64,000 nucleotides of DNA from Azovibrio restrictus (GCA_029255605.1 JANLJF010000016.1:39834-103833), one strand, 5' to 3'; numbered from the stretch's first letter, positions 30,406 to 42,365 are shown. Notes: generated by a model from the letters alone, not told the origin. A program made the numbers and translations.

Positions 30406-30792
30406 CTATTTCTTTTTAGAAGGGTTATCTAATTTTTTGAGCATGTCATTTAGTTCTTTCAAGTTCAGGTCTTCGCTTTGTACCAGAAAGCTTACCAGTT
30501 TTTTGGGTGAGCCGCCAAAGTATTTTTCCATCAGGCTTTGTACGCCATGCTGTGCATACGCTTCTTTGGTAACGATGGGAAAATACTCATAGGTTTTGCC
30601 ATAAGCTTTATGATTTACAAAACCTTTCTTTTCCAGTATGCGCACTACAGATGAAACGGTGCTATGCGGTATATCCGGGTCGCCAAGGTGTTCTATAATG
30701 TCACGCACCAGGCATTTATCCAATTGCCAGATGATGTGCATTACTTCTTCTTCGGCTTTTGTAAGTGTCTGCAATGATTTATTACGTTTCAT
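30406..30792 (-). CDS. BlaI/MecI/CopY family transcriptional repressor
   Basis: LTKAEEEVMHIIWQLDKCLVRDIIEHLGDPDIPHSTVSSVVRILEKKGFVNHKAYGKTYEYFPIV. Confidence 0.94.
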   Translation of the reverse strand: MKRNKSLQTLTKAEEEVMHIIWQLDKCLVRDIIEHLGDPDIPHSTVSSVVRILEKKGFVNHKAYGKTYEYFPIVTKEAYAQHGVQSLMEKYFGGSPKKLVSFLVQSEDLNLKELNDMLKKLDNPSKKK

Positions 30793-30820
30793 AACGTAAA
30801 TATACGTTATGAAACGTAAT
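30781..30820. promoter_or_regulatory. 40-bp palindrome: ATTACGTTTCATAACGTA-AATA-TACGTTATGAAACGTAAT
   Basis: 18-bp perfect arms read directly; contains the start codon of the BlaI-like gene. Confidence 0.75.
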
Positions 30821-30845
30821 GTCCAAATTTTTTATTTGAATAATA

Positions 30846-30876
30846 AAAAAGCCGCTGCGATGTGCAGCGGCTTTTA
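30846..30876. terminator. Terminator hairpin AAAAGCCGCTGC-GATGT-GCAGCGGCTTTT downstream of lon
   Basis: Stem-loop with T/A flanks. Confidence 0.85.
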
Positions 30877-30893
30877 CTAAAAAATCGGTGAGC

Positions 30894-33317
30894 TTATTTC
30901 TTCATTAAAGCGAATTCCAATACTTCTGTCATGTTCCTTACGTAGTGAAACTTAACGCCTTTGATGTATTCTTTGTTTATCTCTTCTACATCTTTCTGGT
31001 TCTCCACACACAGTATCACATCTTTAATACCTGCGCGTTTGGCCGCCAGTATTTTTTCTTTAATACCGCCCACGGGCAATACTTGCCCGCGCAGTGTTAT
31101 TTCGCCGGTCATAGCCATGAATGGTTTTACCTTGCGGCCTGTAAAGGCAGATGCCAGTGCTGTAAGCATAGTGATGCCGGCACTGGGGCCATCTTTAGGC
31201 ACTGCACCTTCCGGCACATGTATGTGTATATTGTGCTCGTCAAATTTTTCAAGCGGTATATTGTATTCCGCAGCATGTGCTTTCAGGTAAGAAAGAGCCG
31301 TACTGGCACTTTCCTTCATCACCGTCCCCAGGTTGCCTGTTATGCTGAAGCCGCCTTTGCCCCTTGATAAAATGGTTTCTATAAACAGGATATCGCCACC
31401 TACATAAGTCCATGCCAGGCCTACCGCTACACCGGGAGGGTTTCCTTTTGTATAAATATCCTTGCTGAATTTAGGTTTGCCTAATACACGTTCTACCTGT
31501 TCGGCACTTACACTTGGAGCTACTTTTTCTTCCATAGCTACCTGCCTGGCTACAGAGCGCATCAGGGCCGCAAACACACGGTCCAGCTCACGCACGCCCG
31601 ATTCCCGCGTGTACTCCTGTATTATCTTGTTGATGACCTTGTCCGTAAAACGCAGGTTTACTTTTGTAAGGCCGTGCAGTTCTTTTTGCTTGGGTATCAG
31701 GTGGCGCTTAGCTATCTCCGTTTTTTCTTCCATGGAATAGCCCGTAAGCTGTATGATCTCCAGCCTGTCGCGCAGGGCGGGTTGTATATCGCCCAGGCTA
31801 TTGGCGGTGGCTATGAACAGGACTTTGGAAAGGTCGTATTCCAGCTCCAGGTAGTTATCGTAAAAGGTATTGTTTTGCTCGGGGTCCAGTATCTCCAGCA
31901 ATGCAGAGCTTGGGTCTCCACGAAAGTCCTTACCTATTTTATCAATCTCATCCAGTATGAAAACGGGGTTTGATGATTTTACTTTTCGCAAAGATTGTAT
32001 GATACGGCCGGGCATGGCACCGATGTATGTTTTACGATGGCCGCGCAGCTCGCTTTCATCGTGCAGGCCGCCAAGGCTCAGGCGCACATACTTACGGTTT
32101 ACTGCGCTGGCAATGCTGCGGCCCAGTGATGTTTTACCGATACCCGGAGGGCCTACGAAACATAGGATAGGAGATTTCAGGTCGCCCTTCAGTTTCAATA
32201 CAGCCAGGTATTCCAGTATGCGGTCTTTTATCTTGTGCATACCGTAGTGGTCCACATCCAGTATCTTCTGTGCTTTCTTCAGGTCGTAGCTATCTTCTGT
32301 AAAGCTATCCCACGGCAGGTCCAGCATCAGGTCCAGGTGATTGTATATCACCGAATAGTCGGGCGTAGAAGGGTGCATGCGCTGCAGCTTCTCTATGTTT
32401 TTTTGAAAAAGCTCCTGGGTAGGTGCCGGCCATTTAATGCCTTCGGCACGCTTTTGCAAATCCAGTATCTCACGCTCATTCGGGTCGCCACCCAGCTCTT
32501 CACGTATCGACTTCATCTGCTGTTGCAGGAAGTATTCGCGTTGCTGCTTATCTATATCAGCGCGTGTCTTGTTGGTTATTTCATTCTTCAGCTCCAACAA
32601 CTGCAGTTCTGCCTGCAGTAGTTGCAATAATCTTTCTGCACGCAGCTTCACATCATTCTCTTCCAGCAGTGCCTGCTTTTCGGTAAGCTTCGCCGTAAGG
32701 TTGGATGCCACAAAGTGTACCAGGAAAGACTGATGCTCTATATTACGCAGCACGATGCTGGTTTCATTCGGTACATTGGGCGATTGCTGTGCTATCTGTT
32801 CCGACTGGTCTTTGATGGAAGATACCAGCGCTTCAAACGCTGCATCGTTTTGCGGAAATACATCCTCCAGGTATTTTATCTGTGCTGTGTAGTATGGGTC
32901 TATCTGTGTGTACGCTTCTATTTTGAAGCGCATACGCCCCATGATGAAGATGGTCGTATTACCATCCGGCATCTTTATCTGTTTTACTATTTTGGCCAGG
33001 GTACCTACCTGGTATATATCTTCAGGCATAGGGTCATCGTTGCTGCCATCTTTCTGGGCAACAACGCCTATCCATTTGCCGTTCTTCTGTGCTTCTGTTA
33101 TAGCCTTTACCGACTTCTCGCGGGCAACGGTTATCGGCAATACCACATTGGGAAACAAAACCGTGTTGCGTAAAGCTATTACGGGTATTTCCAAGGGAAG
33201 ATTGTCTTTTTCCTGGTCATCCATTTCATCCTCTCCCAATGGAACGATAGGCATAAATTCTACTTCTTGCTCCGTTTGGTTCATTAGCATGTCTAACATT
33301 GACTTGGTTTGATTCAT
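30894..33317 (-). CDS. lon: Endopeptidase La (Lon protease)
   Basis: [15 protein letters not shown] Walker [19 protein letters not shown] catalytic Ser region. Confidence 0.98.
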   Translation of the reverse strand: MNQTKSMLDMLMNQTEQEVEFMPIVPLGEDEMDDQEKDNLPLEIPVIALRNTVLFPNVVLPITVAREKSVKAITEAQKNGKWIGVVAQKDGSNDDPMPEDIYQVGTLAKIVKQIKMPDGNTTIFIMGRMRFKIEAYTQIDPYYTAQIKYLEDVFPQNDAAFEALVSSIKDQSEQIAQQSPNVPNETSIVLRNIEHQSFLVHFVASNLTAKLTEKQALLEENDVKLRAERLLQLLQAELQLLELKNEITNKTRADIDKQQREYFLQQQMKSIREELGGDPNEREILDLQKRAEGIKWPAPTQELFQKNIEKLQRMHPSTPDYSVIYNHLDLMLDLPWDSFTEDSYDLKKAQKILDVDHYGMHKIKDRILEYLAVLKLKGDLKSPILCFVGPPGIGKTSLGRSIASAVNRKYVRLSLGGLHDESELRGHRKTYIGAMPGRIIQSLRKVKSSNPVFILDEIDKIGKDFRGDPSSALLEILDPEQNNTFYDNYLELEYDLSKVLFIATANSLGDIQPALRDRLEIIQLTGYSMEEKTEIAKRHLIPKQKELHGLTKVNLRFTDKVINKIIQEYTRESGVRELDRVFAALMRSVARQVAMEEKVAPSVSAEQVERVLGKPKFSKDIYTKGNPPGVAVGLAWTYVGGDILFIETILSRGKGGFSITGNLGTVMKESASTALSYLKAHAAEYNIPLEKFDEHNIHIHVPEGAVPKDGPSAGITMLTALASAFTGRKVKPFMAMTGEITLRGQVLPVGGIKEKILAAKRAGIKDVILCVENQKDVEEINKEYIKGVKFHYVRNMTEVLEFALMKK

Positions 33318-33457
33318 CTGCGTACCTTATGACATTATTTCCGTTGCGGAAAGAAACGGATAGTAAAGATACAGCGTCAATACCTATGCCAAACCAAAAA
33401 AACTGTAATTTTTGCAGTGCATGGCCTTTATATATCTTTACATAAATATTTTAGATT

Positions 33458-34258
33458 ATGGCTTTTCGCTATTTATATGCAGGATTATTAACTGCAGGAT
33501 TATTTCTACAAACAACGGCCGTTTCAGCACAGGAAGACCAGAAAGAAAAGGAGGTAGCGGAAGCACCCGAAGGGATGGAAACAAAGCCATACAAGCCTTC
33601 TAAATTCTATATGAGCAGCGCGCTGGATGGTGCTATATTCTCTTCTGCGCTTGTTACCCGCCCGGGAAAAGATAATGAGCTTTCTACACTGAGGTTTACT
33701 TATATTTTCAACTTTGGAATAAATTTCAATTACGACTTTAATAAGTACATCGGCCTTTATACCGGCTTGGGTATCAAAAACATAGGATTCATTGATAAAA
33801 TTGGTGACAGCACTATAAAAAGAAGGGTATATACCATAGGTGCGCCGTTGGGTATTAAAATCGGCAACCTCAAAAAGCGCAAGTTTGGCTTTATAGGCGG
33901 CGGCGTAGATATACCATTCAACTATCGTGAAAAAGCTTTTATTAAACGTGGCGATAAAGAGAAATTCAATGAATGGTTTAGCGACCGTACCCCATTGGTG
34001 CTGCCTTATGTATTTGCAGGTGTGTCTATGGATCCGGGCATAACGCTGAAGCTGCAATACTACCCAACCAACTTTATGAATACTGATTTTACCGAAACCA
34101 CGCCATCGGGTATCACCTTTAAACCATATGCAGGCTATAAGATAAACCTGATATTGCTAAGCCTTGGTTTTGATATCCATTATACCCAAAAGGGGAAACC
34201 GAAATCTGTATTGGTAACAGATGTAAGGCCGGTAATCAGCGAAAAGGCTAAATCATAA
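33458..34258 (+). CDS. Outer-membrane beta-barrel-like protein, unknown function
   Basis: Signal peptide plus glycine/aromatic beta-strand pattern. Confidence 0.6.
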   Translation: MAFRYLYAGLLTAGLFLQTTAVSAQEDQKEKEVAEAPEGMETKPYKPSKFYMSSALDGAIFSSALVTRPGKDNELSTLRFTYIFNFGINFNYDFNKYIGLYTGLGIKNIGFIDKIGDSTIKRRVYTIGAPLGIKIGNLKKRKFGFIGGGVDIPFNYREKAFIKRGDKEKFNEWFSDRTPLVLPYVFAGVSMDPGITLKLQYYPTNFMNTDFTETTPSGITFKPYAGYKINLILLSLGFDIHYTQKGKPKSVLVTDVRPVISEKAKS

Positions 34259-34276
34259 GCCGGCAACTCATAGCAT

Positions 34277-34317
34277 AAAAAGGACGGGCGCATCTTGATG
34301 ATGCGCCCGTCCTTTTT
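34277..34317. terminator. Bidirectional terminator AAAAAGGACGGGCGCATC-TTGAT-GATGCGCCCGTCCTTTTT
   Basis: Seen directly. Confidence 0.92.
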
Positions 34318-34328
34318 GTATAAACTTC

Positions 34329-35471
34329 TTATTTCAATAAAGCGGCCAGCTGTGCTTCCAGGTCTTCGCCACGCAGGTCGCGTGCTATCACCTTTCCGTC
34401 AGGGTCCAGCAGGAAATTTGCAGGAATAGAATTTACGCCATAATTGCGGGCGGCTATCGATTCCCAGCCCTGCAGGTCGCTGATGTGCTGCCATGTAAGG
34501 CCATCTTTAGCAATCGCCTGCAGCCATTTGTCTTTATCACTGTCCAGCGATACGCCCAGTATCGTAAAGTTTTTGCCTTTGAATTTGTTGAACGCAGCAA
34601 CCACATTGGGGTTTTCGCGGCGGCAAGGGCCACACCACGAAGCCCAGAAATCAACCAGTACATATTTTCCTTTAAATGAAGAAAGGGATACCTCTTTGCC
34701 ATCTGGTGTAGGCAGGGTTATTTCAGGTGCACTTGTGCCAATAGCCGGTCCACCTTCCTGTGCCGGTTGGTTTATAGCACCCATCATGGCATTTATTTTG
34801 GCGGTAAAGGCTTTTGCCAGTTTAGCATCAGGGAAACGCTTGGGTAGATTGTTAGTGAACTGCTTTAAAAAATCCAATTCAGATTGGGGATTTAAAGACT
34901 GAACTGCAAACAGTGCATTAGGCAAAGAAGTAGTGGTATCTGCATACTGCTCTACATACTGGGTCAGTTGATAATTCATTTCACGCAGGTCATTTTCAGC
35001 TACGGTCATCAGGCTATCTTTCCCCTGTGCTTTCAGGCTGTCCATTACCAGTGCCATGGTATTGAAGTCGCGTACATGGCTGCGAAGTGTAAACAGAAAC
35101 TTATTGAGGCTGGCAGTAGGTGTAGAGCCGGTTATTTTGCTTTCCTCTACACGTGCCCAGTCGGCATTTATCTTCACATCACCTTTGTCTAACGACAGGA
35201 GGATTTGTTTGTTGGGGTCGGCTGAAAAGCTGATGCGGTATAAACCCGGTTCAGGGATATTGCCCGATAGCTCGAACTTGCCAGACTTATCGCTTTGCAT
35301 AGAATCTACCTGTATGATGGTATCAATGCCCAGTTCTGACAGATAAACCATCTGTTCCGGCATATTTTCAATCTGGCCTTCTATCGCAAAACTTGTTTTT
35401 TTCGATTCGCAGGCTGTAAATCCTGCAACTAATACTGTCAACAGCAGTATCCAAAAGCTTTTATTATACAT
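34329..35471 (-). CDS. DUF4369 + TlpA/thioredoxin-like disulfide reductase lipoprotein
   Basis: DFWASWCGPCRRENPNVVAAFNKFK; N-terminal FAIEGQIENMPEQMVYLSEL. Confidence 0.93.
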   Translation of the reverse strand: MYNKSFWILLLTVLVAGFTACESKKTSFAIEGQIENMPEQMVYLSELGIDTIIQVDSMQSDKSGKFELSGNIPEPGLYRISFSADPNKQILLSLDKGDVKINADWARVEESKITGSTPTASLNKFLFTLRSHVRDFNTMALVMDSLKAQGKDSLMTVAENDLREMNYQLTQYVEQYADTTTSLPNALFAVQSLNPQSELDFLKQFTNNLPKRFPDAKLAKAFTAKINAMMGAINQPAQEGGPAIGTSAPEITLPTPDGKEVSLSSFKGKYVLVDFWASWCGPCRRENPNVVAAFNKFKGKNFTILGVSLDSDKDKWLQAIAKDGLTWQHISDLQGWESIAARNYGVNSIPANFLLDPDGKVIARDLRGEDLEAQLAALLK

Positions 35472-35627
35472 TGATGATGTTTTTCCGCCTGCAAACCTAA
35501 ATAATTATTTGCGTAGATAGAGAATTGACATATAAGGGTTATTTTTAGGGTTATTACATATATATAACGGGTTAATGACAAAAGCCTGACATTAGGTTTG
35601 CTTTTGTGAAAGATATTTGCAGGACAA

Positions 35628-36656
35628 ATGAACAGATACATATACCTAAGCCTGATAGCAATCATATTCAGCCTGTTAGCTACCTCTTGCGAGAAGCCGG
35701 AACAGGCCGTAGTGCTACCTCCAAAAACAGGGTCGGCATATGCTACGGTAGAAATGGGGGAAGAATATACAGAGCAGGTGTTTTTTGATTTTGAGTCTGG
35801 CAATGTGGTTTATACCAGCAAGGTAAATAGCTGGGACCTGGCTTTTGAAACAGGCCCGCTGGGATATCATGTATTTCTTAACGGCGGCATGCAGAATATG
35901 GTGTACAATACACACCAGACAGATATAAAGGCCGTTAAAACACCGCCGAACATTAAATCTACAGATTACGGGCCTGATATGTGGTTTTTTGATGCCACTT
36001 CGGGTAGTGTGGATTCTACAGGCTTTGGGGACTGGAGGTCCGCTTCCTCATCTGCAATGTCGAAAAACGAAGTGTACATCATTACATCAGATCCGGCCCA
36101 TTTCCCCGATTCCTTTAAAAAAGTGCAGCTGGTAGGTGTTACAGATAAGGAATATATAATGCTGTATGGTGACCTGCGCAGCGAAAATGTGAGAGAGATA
36201 AAAATACCCAAAGACGATAATTATAACTTTAGCTACTTCTCATTTAAGAGCGAGGGCGTAGTATATCCCGATCCGCCTAAAAAAACATGGGACATTGTGT
36301 TTACAAGGTATAGATATATTTACTACGATCAGCCAGGCATGCCTTATTTTCCATATGTTGTAAGCGGTGCACTTATCAACCCGTATAATACTACAGCGGC
36401 AGTCGATAGTAGTATAGCGTATGAAAACCTGAAAATTGATAAAATACTATCCCTGCAATTCAAGGATAAGCGGGATATAATAGGTTTTAGCTGGAAACAG
36501 TATAGTATAGATAAGAGTCTTTACACAGTTAATCCTAAGCGCCTGTTTATCATCAAAAACCGCGATGGTGAATACTGGAAACTGCATTTCCTCGATTTCT
36601 ACAATAAGCAAGGCGTAAAAGGCAGCCCTTCATTTGAGTATGAAAGGATACAATAA
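35628..36656 (+). CDS. HmuY family lipoprotein
   Basis: LATSCEKPEQ lipobox; VNSWDLAFETGPLGYHVFLNGGMQNMVYNT. Confidence 0.75.
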   Translation: MNRYIYLSLIAIIFSLLATSCEKPEQAVVLPPKTGSAYATVEMGEEYTEQVFFDFESGNVVYTSKVNSWDLAFETGPLGYHVFLNGGMQNMVYNTHQTDIKAVKTPPNIKSTDYGPDMWFFDATSGSVDSTGFGDWRSASSSAMSKNEVYIITSDPAHFPDSFKKVQLVGVTDKEYIMLYGDLRSENVREIKIPKDDNYNFSYFSFKSEGVVYPDPPKKTWDIVFTRYRYIYYDQPGMPYFPYVVSGALINPYNTTAAVDSSIAYENLKIDKILSLQFKDKRDIIGFSWKQYSIDKSLYTVNPKRLFIIKNRDGEYWKLHFLDFYNKQGVKGSPSFEYERIQ

Positions 36657-36673
36657 ACATAAGATGTTTTATA

Positions 36674-36708
36674 ATAAAGAAGCCAATCATTTCGATTGGC
36701 TTCTTTAT
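36674..36708. terminator. Bidirectional terminator ATAAAGAAGCCAATC…GATTGGCTTCTTTAT
   Basis: Perfect inverted repeat between convergent genes. Confidence 0.9.
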
Positions 36709-36712
36709 TTAT

Positions 36713-37615
36713 CTATACTACGATAACATCTTCAGGTAGTACATCAAAAGTGGCCTGGGCCACCAGGTCGGCTTCTTTATCGCGGCGTATAAGCAGGCCT
36801 TTTTGTTTGACGGGGTTCCAGAGGCGTTTCATGCTTCGTATCTGTTGGGCAATACCTGCCAGGTTGCCATCGGCCACCAGTGCCACAATGGCCTTCATTT
36901 CCCTTCTTCTGTCACTGTTATCTATAGCTGCACCACGGTTGTAAACCAGCGATAGCAGCGCACCTTGTGCATCCGGTGGTAGCTTTTCAATGCCGGGGAA
37001 TGCCCTTCGGGTATCCCTGGCATAAGATGGCAAAGTGGTTTGGTAAAATACCTGCAGGGCCGCATCGTAAGGTATTTTTACTCGGCTGAGCCCCGGCAGC
37101 AGCGATTGGCAGCCAGCACCTTTTTTACCACAGGTAGCCAGCAGCAGGTTCAGTGCATCTACGGAAATATGGCTTTGCCAGGCAGCAGTAAAACTGTTGC
37201 GGGTGGCATAGCCGCAATCGTACCCTATACCGATGGTGATGCCGCTATCGCCTCCCGGCCATATAGGCGATTGATATTTTCGGTTATACATTTCTTTCGA
37301 TGTGATTTCTGAAGAAATGATAAGATCAAGCGATTTTACAGATACCGCCATGCTGGCACCCTGTGGTATGGCCGGCATACGGGTAGTAATCAGGGCTTCT
37401 ATGCGCGATACCGTAATGGGACCCACAATGCCATCATCGCCTATCCTCAGCGCACGCTGTATGTTTTTGATGTGTGTTGCAACATTATTGCTGGCTACAG
37501 TTATATTCAGCCTTATTTCAAGTGCCTGGCAGGTAGCCATATCTATAATGCCGGTTTCCGCAAGCGCCAGTTGTTTCTGAATGTTGCGGATACGTGTGAT
37601 GAGGTCTGCGGGCAT
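36713..37615 (-). CDS. Peptidoglycan-binding-like N-terminus + pesticin/T4-lysozyme-like domain protein
   Basis: IISSEITSKEMYNRKYQSPIWPGGDSGITIGIGYDCGY; two 'GxDGIVGPIT'-type PG-binding-like segments. Confidence 0.7.
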   Translation of the reverse strand: MPADLITRIRNIQKQLALAETGIIDMATCQALEIRLNITVASNNVATHIKNIQRALRIGDDGIVGPITVSRIEALITTRMPAIPQGASMAVSVKSLDLIISSEITSKEMYNRKYQSPIWPGGDSGITIGIGYDCGYATRNSFTAAWQSHISVDALNLLLATCGKKGAGCQSLLPGLSRVKIPYDAALQVFYQTTLPSYARDTRRAFPGIEKLPPDAQGALLSLVYNRGAAIDNSDRRREMKAIVALVADGNLAGIAQQIRSMKRLWNPVKQKGLLIRRDKEADLVAQATFDVLPEDVIVV

Positions 37616-37735
37616 ATGTTTTCATTTTTATGGAAATTAAGTAAAAAAACATGTATGCGCTTATTAAATAAATAGAAAGGCATATGAAAATAAGCCCATA
37701 AATATTATTTTAGTTGCCCCGCAAACAATAGAATT

Positions 37736-38680
37736 ATGAAAAAACTTGCCTTATTTATCTGCGCCCTCTCGCTGTCTGGTGTTGCAATAGCACAGGATAA
37801 ACAAATACTGAACTATAACGGCCACTGGTATATACCGGGCGATAATACACTGGATGAAGAAGCACTGCGCTTTCAGCAATTGCTGAAAGAAAAATCTTCG
37901 TTCGATACGCTGAGCAAAGGCATAGATAAATATGTAACCCGCGAACAATTTGCCCGGGTGCTGGAAGATCTGAACCAACTGGCAAAATCGGAAGCTATGC
38001 TGCCCGGCAATGGCGCGCTGATAACACAACTGGCCGACTATGCCGAAATGGTAAGGGCGCTGAAGTTTGTTTTGCAAAGCAACGATAACTACAGGCGCCA
38101 GGCAGCTACGGCTACCAACCGCATCATTACTGCCCGCCGCGATGGCTGGAGCAACGACCTGTATTCATATGTGATACGCGAGTCTTCTGCTACCCTTTTG
38201 AAATACCTGTATGCACAAAGCCCCACCGATAAAACACTGCAACTGGCATTAGGGGAACTGTCGCTGGACGAACGATACAAAAACTGCAGGTACGGCATAG
38301 CCGTAGATACCCGCATGATGGATGACCCCGATATGCAGATGTTTGTATGCGACCGTATGGAATATATACTGGGCGCCGATATTTACAGGTACCGCGAAAC
38401 CACACCGGGAGTAGTAACCAACTACGCAAAGCGTAAAAAAGAAAGTGCCGACCTGATGGGCTGGCTGCTGCAGCGCGCTACTACCGACAAATCGCAATTT
38501 GTAGTGCCGGTAAGTTACAGCCACAACCCCGGGAACAAACCGAACGAGGCGGCCATAGCACTGCAGAAAAATACAGACTGGTATGTATTCCTCTTCTATA
38601 AAGGTGTGCTGTATTATTCAGATGCACTGCCTAAGTGCGACCATAATGCAGGTATGATATCTATATTGTACAAACCTTAA
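37736..38680 (+). CDS. Secreted protein of unknown function
   Basis: Clear signal peptide MKKLALFICALSLSGVAIAQ; no family recognised. Confidence 0.65.
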   Translation: MKKLALFICALSLSGVAIAQDKQILNYNGHWYIPGDNTLDEEALRFQQLLKEKSSFDTLSKGIDKYVTREQFARVLEDLNQLAKSEAMLPGNGALITQLADYAEMVRALKFVLQSNDNYRRQAATATNRIITARRDGWSNDLYSYVIRESSATLLKYLYAQSPTDKTLQLALGELSLDERYKNCRYGIAVDTRMMDDPDMQMFVCDRMEYILGADIYRYRETTPGVVTNYAKRKKESADLMGWLLQRATTDKSQFVVPVSYSHNPGNKPNEAAIALQKNTDWYVFLFYKGVLYYSDALPKCDHNAGMISILYKP

Positions 38681-39642
38681 TGAAGAACATGAAATATCTA
38701 TTAACGGTGCTTACTCTTTGGGTAAGCACTATTGCTTATGGGCAAGATACGATAAAGCATTTTATCACGTTGGGCGATGAGCGTAAGTGTAAGCCTTATG
38801 ATGGGTATTATTATCGTGTGGCTTTTAAAGAGAGTGATTGGTGGCGTGTGAAGGATTACTACTGTACTACACGCAGCTTATACAGAGACGGCGTTTATAA
38901 ACATAAAAATGATAAGGATAGCTTTTATTCAGAACAAGGCATGTTTTTCTATTATCATCCTAATAAGATGATTATGAAAAAGGTGCGTTTTATTAATGGG
39001 CTAAAGGAAGGCTTGGCAAAAGAGTATCATAGATCCGGTGGATTGGCCGATTCTGCTTTTTATAAAAAGGGGCTCTTATATAAAGCACATTATGCATGGG
39101 ATAGTGCAGGCAATATCAAAATTAAAACTCACCTTGATGATGAAGGCATAGGTGAGCGCTGGGAATACCATCCCGATGGCAAAGTAGCAGGTTATGGTAA
39201 AATTGTTACAGGATATAAACAAGATAGCATTTGGACATATTATCATGACAATGGGCAGATAAGTAGCATTGAACAATACAAAGATGACTCCCTGCTCAGT
39301 ATTCATTGTTTTAATGCAGATGGGACACCCTCTAAAGACTCATGTTACCCTGAACAAATGCCGGAGCCACCTTATAATGTGAATACTTTTTTAGGTCAAA
39401 ACATACATTATCCGGATTTTGCACGCGAGCATAGAATTGACGGCAGGGTAAGTGTAGAGTTTATAGTGGATATAGATGGTACTATAAAAGATGTTAAAGC
39501 AATTGGTGGGCCGGGTGGAGGATTAAGAGAAGAATCTGTACGAATTGTATCTTTGTTGCCTCCCTGGAAGCCAGGTAAAAGCCATAATCGGCTGGCCAGG
39601 GTATATTACACTTTACCCGTATCCTATAGGTTGGAATATTAG
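38680..39642 (+). CDS. YwqK/MORN-like repeat protein with TonB C-terminal-like domain
   Basis: Repeated 'YHPNKMIMKKVRFINGLKEGLAKEYHRSGG…YHDNGQISSIEQYKDD'; C-terminal YPDFAREHRIDGRVSVEFIVDIDGTIKDVK. TAATG overlap with the previous gene. Confidence 0.8.
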   Translation: MKNMKYLLTVLTLWVSTIAYGQDTIKHFITLGDERKCKPYDGYYYRVAFKESDWWRVKDYYCTTRSLYRDGVYKHKNDKDSFYSEQGMFFYYHPNKMIMKKVRFINGLKEGLAKEYHRSGGLADSAFYKKGLLYKAHYAWDSAGNIKIKTHLDDEGIGERWEYHPDGKVAGYGKIVTGYKQDSIWTYYHDNGQISSIEQYKDDSLLSIHCFNADGTPSKDSCYPEQMPEPPYNVNTFLGQNIHYPDFAREHRIDGRVSVEFIVDIDGTIKDVKAIGGPGGGLREESVRIVSLLPPWKPGKSHNRLARVYYTLPVSYRLEY

Positions 39643-39658
39643 AATAAGTAAAAACGCT

Positions 39659-40633
39659 ATGAATAAAATTGTTCTATTCTTTTCACTACTGATAATATTA
39701 TTATCAGGTAATGCATTTGCGGGTAAAAATGATACGCTGCAATACCCGCTCGATTATTGGTTTAAAAAGTGTGAACCGCACCAGGCACACTATATAAGGG
39801 TAGCTTTTAAAGAAGGCGACTGGTGGCATGTGCAGGATATTTATGCGCAAACGGGCACGCTTTACAAAGATGGCCTGTATTCAGACGACAGTATGACGGT
39901 AGGCGGGGGGATGATATTCTTTTATCACCCTAATGGGAAACTGGAGAAAAAAGCCCGCCATATAAAGGGTAAGCTGGAAGGGCTGGTAAAAGTATATGAT
40001 ACGGCCGGCCACCTGGTCGATTCCGGTATATATAGTAAAGGCATACCTAAAAAGGCACACTACAAGTGGAACAATGAAGGTAAGCTGGTATTCAAAGGTG
40101 AGTATGATGAAGAAGGCTATGGTGTAGGTCAAGAGTGGGAATACTTTGAAGATGGCAAAACAGCGGCTTGGGGTATAACTGGTGTTGAGGGTAAACGGGA
40201 TAGTATTTGGACTTATTATAATCATGCGGGCGGCATAACTGCCTTAGATATGTATGATAAAGGCTCTAGAATAGGTCGTATATGCTATGATGAGAAAGGG
40301 GAACAGTATAATGGAACATGTGAAGATACACCTCCGCAGCCTATAGAAAAGTCAAAAGACTTAGGTAGAAAAATAAATGCTGCTTTTAGAGATTATATTG
40401 AATTTAACGCCATTGACCCACGGACATTAACCTTTAAAAAAGGTACAGTGATGATTGTACTGATAACGGTAAAAGAAGACGGATCGGTTGAACGTATTAA
40501 TATTGCTCACGGAATTGACCCGAAATTTGACAGATATTTTGCAACTGAATTGAAAGATGCCAAATTTATTCCGGCCAAAGCAGGCAATCGTAATGTGAAG
40601 CAAACGCAGGAATTCCCAATACCATTTGGATAA
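39659..40633 (+). CDS. Paralogous YwqK/MORN-like repeat protein with degenerate TonB-C-like domain
   Basis: Same architecture as the upstream gene; start at MNKIVLFFSLLIILLSGNAFAG rather than 39545. Confidence 0.78.
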   Translation: MNKIVLFFSLLIILLSGNAFAGKNDTLQYPLDYWFKKCEPHQAHYIRVAFKEGDWWHVQDIYAQTGTLYKDGLYSDDSMTVGGGMIFFYHPNGKLEKKARHIKGKLEGLVKVYDTAGHLVDSGIYSKGIPKKAHYKWNNEGKLVFKGEYDEEGYGVGQEWEYFEDGKTAAWGITGVEGKRDSIWTYYNHAGGITALDMYDKGSRIGRICYDEKGEQYNGTCEDTPPQPIEKSKDLGRKINAAFRDYIEFNAIDPRTLTFKKGTVMIVLITVKEDGSVERINIAHGIDPKFDRYFATELKDAKFIPAKAGNRNVKQTQEFPIPFG

Positions 40634-40666
40634 AAGTTATTCTCAGGTGTGTTTTATACATTTCCT

Positions 40667-40697
40667 TTTGCTTTTTGGCAGCTTACCCTTACCTTTG
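40667..40697 (+). promoter_or_regulatory. Bacteroidetes-type promoter upstream of atpD: TTTG (40667-40670) -N19- TACCTTTG (40690-40697)
   Basis: Matches -33 TTTG / -7 TAnnTTTG with 19-bp spacing. Confidence 0.65.
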
Positions 40698-40767
40698 CGC
40701 CAAAATTGGGGGAGGTATAAGAATTTCCTCCAATAAATGACTTTAGGAACTTATTCTTTTTATATAA

Positions 40768-42282
<1,515 letters not shown>

Positions 42283-42284
42283 TT

Positions 42285-42360
42285 TGATAATTCGATAATT
42301 TGACGATTAGTCAATGATCAGGTCATTATCGAATTGCCGAATTGCCAAATTTTCAAATTA
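42285..42360. repeat. AATT-rich imperfect palindromic intergenic repeat between atpD and atpC
   Basis: AATTTGATAATTCGATAATTTGACGATTA … TTATCGAATTGCCGAATTGCCAAATTTTCAAATTA. Confidence 0.55.
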
Positions 42361-42365
42361 GAACA

